Part shown: positions 9,763-19,389 of the stretch, in pieces
How positions within the stretch are numbered: position 1 is the first letter of the stretch
Layout of the letters: the number at the start of each line of letters is the position of its first letter
DNA from: Amylostereum areolatum
Lineage: Eukaryota > Basidiomycota > Agaricomycetes > Russulales > Stereaceae
Assembly (NCBI GenBank): GCA_012932865.1
Contig: SAXG01000003.1
Span: forward strand, 682,001-746,000
Direction: 5' to 3'
Length of the DNA: 64,000 nt
Program-made: the position numbers and the translations under genes
Notes under the pieces: generated by a model
Told to the model about the DNA's origin: nothing
The model's input: only the letters and a program-made list of their open reading frames with translations
The model's database searches: none

Positions 9763-12394
9763 TTAAGCGTAGGTCGTGCGTGCCCAGCGGGCAGCCGAGA
9801 CGAGGTTCTGCAGCGAAGCTGCAAACGAGATGATGTCAGTTGCATAACACGGAGAACCGACGACAACAACGTACCCTCGGTCTCCTTCCAGCCACGAGTC
9901 TTGAGGCCACAATCGGGGTTGACGAAGAGGAGGGAGTCGGGGAGGATCTCGAGCATGGAGCCGACACGGTCACGGATCTCCTGGTCGCCAGGGACACGAG
10001 GAGAGTGGATGTCGTACACACCGGGACCGATCTGGTTGGAGTAACCGTACTGCTTGAAGGTGTTGAGAAGCTTCATGTCGCTCTTCGACGCCTCGATCGA
10101 GATGACATCCGCGTCGAGGCGCTGGATGGACGGGAAGATGTCGTCGAAGTCGGAGTAGCAGAAGTGCGAGTGCGTCTGGAGAGCATCGGTGACACCGGCG
10201 GTAGCGAGCTTGAACGAGTCGACGGCCCACTTGAGGTAGTTGTCCCAGTCAGCGCGGCGGAGAGGGAGTCCCTCGCGAATAGCAGGCTCGTCGACCTGGA
10301 TAGCGTTGATTCCGGCCTTCTCAAGGTCAATGACCTCATCACGGAGGGCAAGGGCAAGCTGCTTGGACTGAAGCTCGCGGGTGACGTCCGCGCGGGGGAA
10401 TGACCAGTTGAGGATGGTGACGGGTCCAGTCAACATACCCTTCATGGGCAGCTTTGTGACGCTCTGCGCGTAGCTACTCCATTTGACGGTGATAGGACCA
10501 GGGCGGCTGACATCCGAAACGATGATCGGAGGGCGGACGTAGCTGAGGATGCGACAGTTAGTATGTTGAGAATACAGAATGCGACAGACACTCACCGAGA
10601 GCCATAGCTCTGGACCCAGCCATTCTGAGTAAAGACGAAGCCATTGAGCTGCTCGCCGAAGTATTGCACCATATCATTGCGCTCGGGCTCTCCGTGAACC
10701 AGGAGGTCGAGGCCGACGCGCTCTTGGAAACGGACAACGCTCTCGATCTCCTTCTTCAGGAAATCATCGTACTCCTGCTCAGTGATCTCGCCCTTGGTGA
10801 ACTTGGCACGAGCCTGACGGATCTCCTTCGTTTGCTGCACATCTTTCTGTCAGTAACGAACAAACCATAGAGCGAAACACTCACGGGGAAGGAGCCGATA
10901 GTGGTGGTGGGGAACTTGGGAAGGTTGAGTTTCTTCTTCTGGATTTCCTGGCGCACAGCGAAGGGGCTCTTGCGCTCGAGCTGGTCGGGAGTGATGGCAG
11001 CGACACGCTTGCGAACAGCGTCGTCCGAGGTGTGCTCGAACTCACGACGCTTGGCGATGGACTCCTTGTTCGCCTCAACAGCCTTGGTGACATCGGCGTC
11101 CTGCGAGCCGGAAAGGGCTTTCGCAAGCACAGCGACCTCAGCAGCCTTCTCGAGGGCGAAAGCAAACCAGTCCTTCTGCTCAGCCGTAAGCTTCTTCTCT
11201 GACTCGAGAGTCACAGGGGTGTGGAGAAGGGAGGACGAGGTAGCAATGATGACACGGTCTTGACCGAGGGCCTCAACAGCCTTCTGGCCGAATTTGAGGG
11301 CGGCCTGGAAGTCGGTCTTCCAGATATTACGACCCGAGACAAGACCGAGGGAGAGAACGATCTCTGTGGGCTTGATTGCGGCAATGACCTCGTCAAGTTG
11401 GCCGGGAGCACGGTCAAGATCGATGTGGAGGCCAGCGATGGGCAACTTCGCGACGTATTGAAGGTTGCTGTCGAGGCGACCGAAATAGGTGGTGAGCAGG
11501 ATCTTGGGGGCCACGGGTGCAAGCTCGCCGTAAGCGGTGGTGAACTCCTTCTCGTAGTTGGCAGCCTTGTCGAGAACGAGGATGGGCTCGTCGACCTGAA
11601 CCCACGCAGCACCAGCGGCCTTCAAGTCGGCGAGAAGCTGCTTGTAAACAGGGAGGAGCTTAGGGAGGAGGGAGAGGGGCTCAAAACCAGGCTTGGCATC
11701 TTTCGAAGGCTTGCCGAGGACGAGGAAGGAGATGGGGCCGAGAACGACGGGGCGAGTGTCGATTCCCGACGACTTAGCCTCGTTATACTCCTCGACAGCC
11801 TTGTTGAATTTGAGCTGGAAGTCGGTCTCCTCAGAGAATTCGGGCACGACGAAATGGTAGTTTGAGTCAAACCTGTTATCAGATTGAGCGGCTAGTCGAT
11901 GGCAATCAAGATCGGTGTGACATACCACTTCTTCATCTCAGAGGCGGGGACGTCAACGCCATCCGCCTGACGTCCACGACCCATCGCGAAGTAGACATCG
12001 AGGGGAGAAAGGCCCTGGCCGACGTAACGTTTGGGAACTACGTTGAAAGCAGCAGCGTGGTCGAGAACATGGTCGTAGAGTGAGAATTCGCCACTACACG
12101 GACGCGTCAGTAAGTGTGTCTTAAGAACAAGACAACTGGGCAGAGACTAACCTAGGCACAAAGTCAACGCCCTTGGCCTTGACGGTCGTCCAGTTGCTCT
12201 TCTTGACGTCCTCAGCAGCCTGCGTGAGCTGGTCTGCGGTGATCTTGCCGGCCCAATAAGCCTCAACGGCTTTTTTCACCTCGCGGTTGGCGCCTGCATA
12301 GAAAGATCGATAGGTGAGATTAGATTGTGTGCATCGATCGGTTACGAAAACGCGTACCAATGCGAGGGAAACCGAGAACGCTGGAAGAAACCAT
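9763..12394 (-). CDS. MET6: Cobalamin-independent methionine synthase
   Basis: Seven exons on the minus strand: 12394-12358, 12293-12152, 12093-11926, 11872-10885, 10834-10596, 10542-9875 and 9818-9763, giving 765 aa, the usual family length. The enzyme transfers a methyl group from 5-methyltetrahydropteroyl-polyglutamate to homocysteine in the cytosol. The N-terminal domain begins [20 protein letters not shown] and carries [12 protein letters not shown]. The catalytic C-terminal barrel has [47 protein letters not shown], the zinc ligands in HSHFCYSDF, and the final zinc Cys in [11 protein letters not shown]. All exon joins fall inside conserved motifs, so the model is firm. A CACGTG box about 100 bp upstream suits sulfur control. 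Confidence 0.97.
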
Positions 12395-12745
12395 AGTAGA
12401 GAAGAGAGAACGGAGAATGGGAGGGAAGGTGGAGGAGAGGAGGAGGGTGAAGAAGAAAAATGGCGGTGGAACGAGAATATATAAAGCACTCAGGGCACGT
12501 GCAGATCGCGCCTTATCCGATTCTGGCGCGATCCCTCGAGGCTCGCGAATTCCCGAACCTCGAGACTTCGAAATTCGACCATCTTCCCTCTGGCATGTGT
12601 GAGAGAAAGCATATGAATTCAGTATCGTTCGAGGTACTGTACAAAAAGGCGGTGGCGATGAATACACAATGAATAAGCTACATATTTAAAAACTAGGATG
12701 GTGGGCAAGAAGGACCAGCACCAAGTCCTATACAAAAAAACACGA
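12395..12745. promoter_or_regulatory. MET6 promoter: CACGTG at 12496-12501 and a TATA-like element
   Basis: 351 bp between the MET6 start and the kinase stop. On the minus strand a TATATA-like stretch (about 12476-12484) and a CACGTG palindrome lie roughly 85-105 bp upstream of the ATG. In yeasts and filamentous fungi CACGTG is the Cbf1/Met4-type sulfur-gene element. Regulation is inferred from motif and gene identity. Confidence 0.5.
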
Positions 12746-14187
12746 TTACAGGATTCGCAACTTCCGCATAGCATGACGAACGAAAGATTTGTTTGAAACA
12801 CGGTCGGCTTTTGGCGCTTCGGCAGCTCTAGCACGACCCTTCGTCTGAACGGGAGGCGGAAGTGCCAAATCCTCCACAGAGTTCGACACATCGGCGATGT
12901 CGACGTCCTGGACGGGATAGGTATTGGGTGTGATAGGGCCCGCGCTCGATGGGTTGGAAGAAGAGGCGAGAGTGGTTGTGTTGGATAACCCTGCTTGCGT
13001 CGCCTCGATCGCAGCAGGGTGAGGAGCCATGTATTTCTGCGCAGGGACAGGTTGATGGTGGATGAAGTCGTCGGGATCGGGGCTCGCGAAGGAGTATTCC
13101 TCTTCGGAATCGACAGGAGATGGCGTGACCTCGTCGCCGTCGTCAAGGTCTTGCTCCTCAACTTCGACCTCGACGAGAATATCCATGGCAGCGGAGGCAT
13201 TGCTCAGCTTGTTGTAGCCATGGACGATGGCGCGGACGTGCTTGTTGGAACGAGCGATGTCCTCGCCGCTCATGAAGAATGTGTCAATCTTCTTGATCTC
13301 AGCCCGGAGTTGGGAGAGAGAGATGCGCGAGAATGGGTTAAAGGCCAGGATTCGGCGAAGGAGTACACAAGCCGGCTTGGAGATGGGTAGCATGTCGCGA
13401 AGGAAGTTGGGGTCGTGGAGATAGGCGGCGAAGCAGTCGTCTTTGCAGACTGCAGAGCGCCAGGGGCTCCGGCCGGTGATCATGTTGACGAGGATCATAC
13501 CCAAAGCCCAGATGTCACTGTGGCGCGGAGAGTATTCACGGAGTTTGAGATCTTCGCGAAGACATTCTAGGCGGTGGATGAGTTTTGTGTTTGTGAGAAA
13601 GTGGAAAGAGGCTGCGTACCGGGACTCATGTAAAACATGCTACCGATGCCAAAGGTTGTGCTGGAGACACTTTCAGAAGCCAGTCCGAAGTCCGTGAGAA
13701 GAAGCTGAGAGCCATCGGCAGAGCACAGGACGTTCTCCGGCTTGAGGTCGCGATGAAAGATGCCGTTCGAGTGACAATGCTGAACGGCGTCGATGAGTTG
13801 AGTGAAGGCCCGCTTGATCAACTCGTCGTTGCGAAAGTAGAGACCCCTTTCAGTGATGGCGGAGAAGAGGTCGCCTCCGAGGCATGCGTCGAAGACGAAG
13901 AAGAGGTGCTGAGAATCTTCGAAGGCGCGATGGAAGGTAACGACATTGGGGTGGTCTGAAACCCTGGCGTGGAGATCCAGCTCCCTGAGTTGAGCCCGTC
14001 GCGAGCTAGCGCGGCATCTCTTGTCGAGGACCTTGACGGCGAATTGCTGGTTGTTGACCGAATCGAGGTCAATGGCCCGGTAGACGACGCCGAATCCTCC
14101 AGAACCGAGGACGTCGACGAGCTGGAGGACACCACCATCCACGGTCTTGCCAACCAGGGCAGGAACAGGGTCGCGATGGCCAGACAT
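12746..14187 (-). CDS. Ser/Thr protein kinase, RAN1/PAT1-VHS1-like
   Basis: Exons on the minus strand are 14187-13620 and 13566-12746, with a 53-nt intron, giving 462 aa. The kinase domain occupies the N-terminal two thirds: glycine loop GSGGFGVVY, ATP-binding Lys in FAVKVLDK, catalytic loop FHRDLKPENVL, metal-binding LTDFGLASE, and a MSPECL motif rebuilt across the intron in place of APE, then WALGMILVNMITGRSPW. The tail of about 200 residues is acidic and Ser/Pro-rich with basic clusters near the end. Relatives include S. pombe Ran1/Pat1 and yeast Vhs1/Sks1, which link nutrients to growth and meiosis. Family placement within the kinases is moderate. The start at 14187 precedes the domain by about 25 residues; the ORF extends upstream to 14265. 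Confidence 0.85.
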
Positions 14188-14624
14188 GATAGAGATAAAC
14201 GGGAGGGGAAAGAACGTTGAATGTAAAGGGGTGTTGGAGAGAAGGAGAAGGCAGACGAATCGCATACGCTCTAGACGAAGGCATTTTATAACATTTGAAG
14301 GTATGTCTCAACGAGGGTAAGTGGACGGCTGGTCTGCATGCCGGTGCTCCCGGGCTGAAACTGAACGGTCTGGACGCTTTGAAAAGAGCCTCTCAGCCCA
14401 AAGAGCGTGGAGAACGGGGCAGTCTGAACGGCAATGTGTTTCGGTTGAGAACGAAATGAAACACGGAGGTGGTGAGTGCCACTGAGTGCTAGTAGTAGCA
14501 CTTCGGGGTCTTGTCGGCATATTGCCCGGCGATGCTTGCATCTTCGGAGGCAGGTTCAACAAGAAGATCGAGTGTTGAGAGCGAGAGGTAAAGCGTACTA
14601 AAAGATGGGGTATTCGGGCTGAAT
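14188..14624. other. Upstream region of the kinase gene, left flank of the MITE
   Basis: 437 bp between the kinase start and the transposon. The last eight bases (14617-14624, GGCTGAAT) are the left target-site duplication. A minus-strand open frame in about 14510-14610 becomes continuous with sequence right of the element when the element is removed (see findings). Confidence 0.5.
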
Positions 14625-14645
14625 TAGTGTACCGGGAATTTCGAA
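14625..14645 (+). repeat. Left terminal inverted repeat of the hAT-type element
   Basis: The 21 bp from TAGTGTACC to TTTCGAA match the reverse complement of 15363-15383 without mismatch. Confidence 0.95.
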
Positions 14646-15362
14646 TTTTGGGGTCGGGGGGGGTGTAATTTACAAAGGGCTGTCAGAGAGCCAAATTTAC
14701 GCCTTGTAATTAACCCAAATTAACCGTAACTAACACCATGCCCAAAATGGCCCTCAAAACTGGTCATACAGGGCGTCTACTGCAACTTTCTTTCAAGAAA
14801 ACCCCCTTCGGCGGGCCTTCGCGACCTTCCAGTGATTTTTGCTCACTTTGCCGGTGACACGAGCATTCTTTCCCGCGCCTTACTTACTCGGCCGCGGTGC
14901 AGCAGCACAAGGTGAGTGCATGAGATCGAAAACTTCAAGCTTGTGCGCGGTTGAAATGTTTGGACTTGCCGCGGCAACGTTACGGTTGAGTACGTTGAGT
15001 ATGTTGAGGCTTCAAGTGGTCGTGCGGGATTTAGCCTTTGCATCAATGTTGTGTCTTCATTGCCGCTGTCCAACCTAAGTCCAACCCATCCGAGTTTTGA
15101 GTGTGAGTCCGACCCGTCAGTACACGCTTCTCAACCGTAGGCCCGTAGAGGCGGCGGAGACGGCAGAGTTCCCCCCACGAGTTTGACTACGCCGTTCAAC
15201 CAGTGGGTCGTCGAAGGTCGTCGACTTGTGCGTCGGAGGTCAGCCGGTCAGCCGTTAATTTGGGCGAAATTTACATCAAATTCCAACCCCCTATGGACCC
15301 CCTGTAAATTACACCAAATTAACGTAAATTACGGCTCGTAAATTACAGGTGTTAATATGACT

Positions 15363-15383
15363 TTCGAAATTCCCGGTACACTA
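15363..15383 (-). repeat. Right terminal inverted repeat of the hAT-type element
   Basis: This is the perfect inverted copy of 14625-14645. It is followed immediately by the second GGCTGAAT copy at 15384-15391. Three direct copies of GTAAATTAC lie just inside, at 15304-15312, 15324-15332 and 15338-15346. Confidence 0.95.
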
Positions 15384-15689
15384 GGCTGAATATGTTCCAG
15401 AATGTCGGACAGGCGGGAGCGAAAGAGCCTGGAAGGGTTTGAACCCTCGCGGTGATTTGTGGGATGGGCGTGGACGAGCGGGCGTAAGCTAGTCAGACGA
15501 GCGGCCATGGGACATGGGAGAATGAAAGGATGGTTCAATGCGAATGGGCCTCGAGGACAAGTTCGGACCGGCGGGCGGCCCTACAACCGAATCGTGGACA
15601 GTATCGTCGTACCTTTTATCCACTGTACTTATACCAATCCACTGACGTAGGTATGTAATGACCCCACATCACCCTCAGCTCCTCCCACC

Positions 15690-17368
15690 ATGTCCAATAA
15701 TCCCTCTTTTGTCCTTCAGAAAGCTCACAGCACCTCCTTCGAGGACAGGCCCGTCCCAGAAAGTTCGTAGCATACTCCGTTCTTCCTCTCTTCTTCCTGA
15801 CTTCAGCCTATTCGCACAGTCGGCGATGACGACGTGCTCATCGAAGTGAAAAAGACTGGTAAGTAGGCATCGATCCTGTTTTCTGTCCACACAGATCATT
15901 AATCTATCTCACCTGGCAGGTATCTGTGGATCTGATGTACGCTCACATCTATGCGATGTTCATCTACTTCCTCATATACCCTTCAGGTGCACTATCTCGT
16001 TCATGGAAGTATCGGGGAGTTTGTCGTTAAGAGCCCTATGGTCCGTAATCCAGCTCTCCCCGATTTTCCTCACTTTCACCTGACTGCTTCGAACAGGTTC
16101 TTGGTCACGAATCCGCAGGCGTCATAAGCAAAGGTTTGCCGCTGCAAGCCATTCGATTGTCCGATTAACCTGACCGCAATCAGTGGGGAAGAATGTGACG
16201 ACTCTCAAAGCAGGTGACCGTGTCGCAATGGAACCTGGGAAATCCTGCCGCACGTGTGACACCTGCAAGAGTGGCCGTTACCAGGTCAGTGATCTCAAGC
16301 ATGAGCTATAGCAATCGCTCACAACATCATACGTAGCTCTGTCCTCAGATGGCGTTTGCCGCCACTCCTCCCCATGATGGCACTTTGGCTCGATACTATC
16401 GTCTTCCTGCGGATCTGGCTTATCCACTTCCTACCAACTTGACCCTCGAGGACGGCGCGCTGGTACGCATGTCCTACATCTCCTGGGTAGCTTGAGGCTT
16501 ATGAGCGCGCAGATGGAGCCCCTGGCCGTTGCTGTTCATTGTTGCAACTACTTGGCTCAGCTCCGGCCCACCCAGAATGTTGCTGTTTTCGGTTGCGGCC
16601 CCGTTGGTCTTCTCTGCATGGCCGTCGCCAAAGCCTTGGGCGCGGCGCGCATTATCGCTGTCGACATCGTCGATAGCCGCCTTGACTTCGCTAGATCATA
16701 TGCTGCAACGGATAGGTATAAACCCCCTGCGCCTCAAGATGGGGAATCCAAAATCGCCTACTCAACAAGGTCGGCGGAGATAATGAGGACCCAGCTGAAC
16801 ATAGAGGACCGTGGTTCGAATGCTATTGACCTTGTGATAGATGCCAGCGGCGCAGAAGTGTCCATCCAAACGGGTATGCTCGTCGCCGGAGTTGGAGGTA
16901 CATACATACAGGTGAGCCGCAGCTTACCTTGGGGGGTATGTGGGTGATATAGAAGATGTTCTAGGTTGGTATGGGCCAACCGGAGGTGACCATCCCAATC
17001 GGCCTTCTTGGCTCTAAGGAGCTCACAATCAGAACTTCCTTCCGCTATGGAGTACGAGCCCTTCTTTCTCTCCCCTATGCTCTCTGTCTTACTGACAGCC
17101 CTGCCCCAGCCTGGTGACTATCCTCTTGCGATAGCTTTAGCTGCGGCGGGCAAGGTTGACTTGAAACCCATGGTGACCCATCGGTCAGTCTTCCGTGACG
17201 TTACTTGTGCTCCATCTTGCTTAGATGTTACCCTTTTCTTCCAACAGCTTCAAGTTTGACGACGCCATCATCGCCTTCGAGGCAACCAAGAAGGGAAAGT
17301 CAGAGGATGGCAAAGGTCTGATCAAGGCTATCATTTCCGGACCCGACGTTTCCGTGGACGACATCTGA
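15690..17368 (+). CDS. NAD-dependent xylitol/sorbitol dehydrogenase (zinc MDR family)
   Basis: Eleven exons: 15690-15762, 15820-15858, 15920-15936, 15987-16040, 16097-16133, 16184-16284, 16337-16462, 16513-16911, 16965-17051, 17110-17183 and 17248-17368, giving 375 aa. The enzyme oxidises a polyol such as xylitol or sorbitol to the ketose in pentose catabolism. The catalytic zinc site is seen in GICGSDVHYL and VLGHESAGV. The structural zinc Cys cluster is in CRTCDTCKSGRYQLC. The Rossmann fold has VFGCGPVGLLC, with an Asp after the second strand (IAVDIVD), indicating NAD rather than NADP. Exon 3 is only 17 nt. The first acceptor was placed at 15818-15819, giving PVPEIGDDDVLIEV, rather than at an upstream CAG that breaks frame. 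Xylitol versus sorbitol preference cannot be read from sequence. Confidence 0.92.
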
Positions 17369-17796
17369 GGATCTGACGACATAGTCGACAGCATCCGTAA
17401 ACGAGAAAGAAGGAAATCTTGTAAGTGCTGTACAGTAGCATGTCGTCGGGGGTTGGTCTTGGTTCTTTTCAGTGTACCGTGCTGGTGTATTGACAACTTT
17501 ATCTTCGTAAAATCTACCTACCTACGGGCCTACGTTCCAACGTCAGTCACTGATACCCATGTAGGCGTAGTGCGCGTCCGAATCTTTATCCAGAGTAGCG
17601 AGGAGGCGCACATGACCCAGATCTATCTAGAGCTGTCGTGACTCGTCGACCAATAATCGCAAGTCGTTTGACGCGTCGTGAGTCGGACGCGACTTGTTAA
17701 CCACGCCCACCACCATCATCGTCGACGCATCGCAACTTAGAGCCATCCTATTCCATTCAACCATTGAAACATCCTGCTCTTCTTCTTCGTAGCAAC
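17369..17796. other. Intergenic, no gene seen
   Basis: 428 bp downstream of the dehydrogenase and upstream of the next same-strand gene. There is a 62-codon ORF without motif. I see no repeat. Confidence 0.4.
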
Positions 17797-19332
17797 ATGT
17801 CTTTCCGTGCACGGAACGCGTATTACCTTCGGATATCAGCCTCCTCAGTGCTCCCCCTGTATGTCAGTCAACATCTATAACATGGTCTTTCCTGGCGACG
17901 AACTGTTCACCCAAGGTATACCTGGACGAGAGACACATAACATGGATGTCAGACAGCATACTGCAGCATGTGTTAGAGGACCTCAGGCCCAAGTGTGTTC
18001 CCTTTCTAGAGGCTGTTATTCCAGCGCCGACCACTGCTCTCCCAGGATCATCCCTAAACTTCGTGCAGAAGCCGGTGCATATCACGGAAGCATTCCTGCG
18101 CCAACAACTGTGAAGAAAGGCACCGTGGACGTGCATAGAGGAGGTAAGTGTCAAGTCCAGTATATTCAACTCAGTCACTGAGGTCCTTACCCCTCCAGAA
18201 ACGTACCAGTTCGCCTACTTTTTCCGTCATACCGAGCCTCATTCAGTCCTCGTGAAGGTGATCCCAAACGACAATATCTACATAGACCTCGTACTTACCA
18301 GACTCTTAGACGCGCAATTTTGTCCTTGACACAACGCCACACCCTGTCCGTCTGCCACCGCCGCCGCCATCTTCTTCGGGAACCAAGCGCAAGAAACCCG
18401 TTGTGTCACAAAAAAGAACGACGTCTCGGGGATCGAAGAAGCGCAAGTCTTCCAAACGCACTCTGGCTCAGGATGAAGAAGAAGAAGCCATGCTCAGTGA
18501 CGAGGAGTTTAACAGCACCAGCGTCCCGTCCGCACCAAGGAGGTCTACAAGGACGAGGAAGGCAGCTGGTGCGTACCGTGAGATGGACGTCGACGACGAA
18601 ATCGTCGCGGACGTTCAAGAGGACGCCGAGGGCCAACGCGATGATCAACGCGAATCTTCAAGTTTCATCGACGCGCCCGCGACCTTGGAGCCACTCTACA
18701 ATGGCCAAGACACGGATATGGCTGTTGTCGCAGAAGATGAACCTCCAGACATCTCAACTGAAATTGCGGTCAAGGATGAGGCCGAAGAACCCAACCTATC
18801 TGATATCCCAATCCCACAGGACATCGCCCAGAAAGCTCACCAGACGGTCATCGAGATTGACGACGAGGAACCGAAGCCTAAGCTCGCTCTACAGCTCAAA
18901 TTCCAAGGATTTTCTGTGCAAGGACGTTGCCTGTGTGTCGTCGTCGAACCCTGGCCCCCGATGCGTGGTGCCTCCCGCACGCCCTCGCTTGCGCCATCGT
19001 CTACAGGCCGCGCATCTAGCATCGCGCCCCCTGATTTCGTGCCCAGCACACTCGGTCCGACACGAGCACGAACGCCCCTGTTTCTCCCCGACTATGACAG
19101 GGAAGGTAGTGAAGCCCCAATGCCGATGCGACTGAGCACTCTCCCACCGGTGCCCTTATTTAATGACCCTCCTCCCGATGGCGACGACGATTTGTACGGG
19201 GATGACACAGGTATGATGGATTTTAGCCAGGTCCTTAACTCTACAGGCAAGGTGGCGCGCGGAGTCGATGATGACGACGAGTTTGAGGGTGCAGTGCTTT
19301 TTGCCGACGCAGATGAAGCGAGGGAACTGTGA
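17797..19332 (+). CDS. Uncharacterised conserved-looking 440-aa protein with disordered charged tail
   Basis: Exons are 17797-17862, 17916-17992, 18046-18143, 18199-18257 and 18310-19332. All phases close, but the first intron uses an AAG acceptor. I cannot name the family. Residues 1-100 look folded: MSFRARN, LDERHITWMSDSI, LEDLRPKIIPKL, and a Tyr/Phe-rich motif in GETYQFAYFFRHTE then HSVLVKTRNFV. A Pro/Ser stretch and a strong Lys/Arg nuclear-localisation-like segment (KRKKP, SKKRKSSKR) come next. A long acidic region and a hydrophobic LQLKFQGF with RCLCVVVEPW follow, then an acidic C-terminus. This layout suggests a nuclear protein that binds other proteins or chromatin; that is inference. 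The gene converges on MEF2 with 57 bp between stops. Confidence 0.75.
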
Positions 19333-19389
19333 ATTAAATTATAGCACCATGGAATATAAGTACTCTAGTTGCACTACCCTTCTCCTGCA

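Larger units (their letters stand above)
14625..15383. mobile_element. Non-autonomous hAT-type element (MITE), 759 bp
   Basis: The element is bounded by perfect 21-bp terminal inverted repeats starting TAGTGTACCGGG. It is flanked on both sides by GGCTGAAT (14617-14624 and 15384-15391), an 8-bp target-site duplication. Eight-bp duplications and short TA-starting ends are hallmarks of the hAT superfamily. No transposase-like ORF exists inside, so it is non-autonomous. The interior near each end is enriched in GTAAATTAC-like words, possible transposase binding sites. Identical ends and an intact duplication suggest fairly recent insertion. It sits between the RAN1-like kinase and the dehydrogenase. 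Confidence 0.9.

Noticed and set aside
15425..15500. A GGGTTCAAACCC T-arm-like hairpin on the minus strand suggested a tRNA
   Set aside because: No matching acceptor stem (GAGCCTG-like), anticodon arm or D arm was found at the right spacing.
18320..19135. A 271-codon Arg/Ser-rich plus-strand ORF
   Set aside because: It is the shadow frame of the acidic tail of the 440-aa protein; phase from upstream exons selects the other frame.
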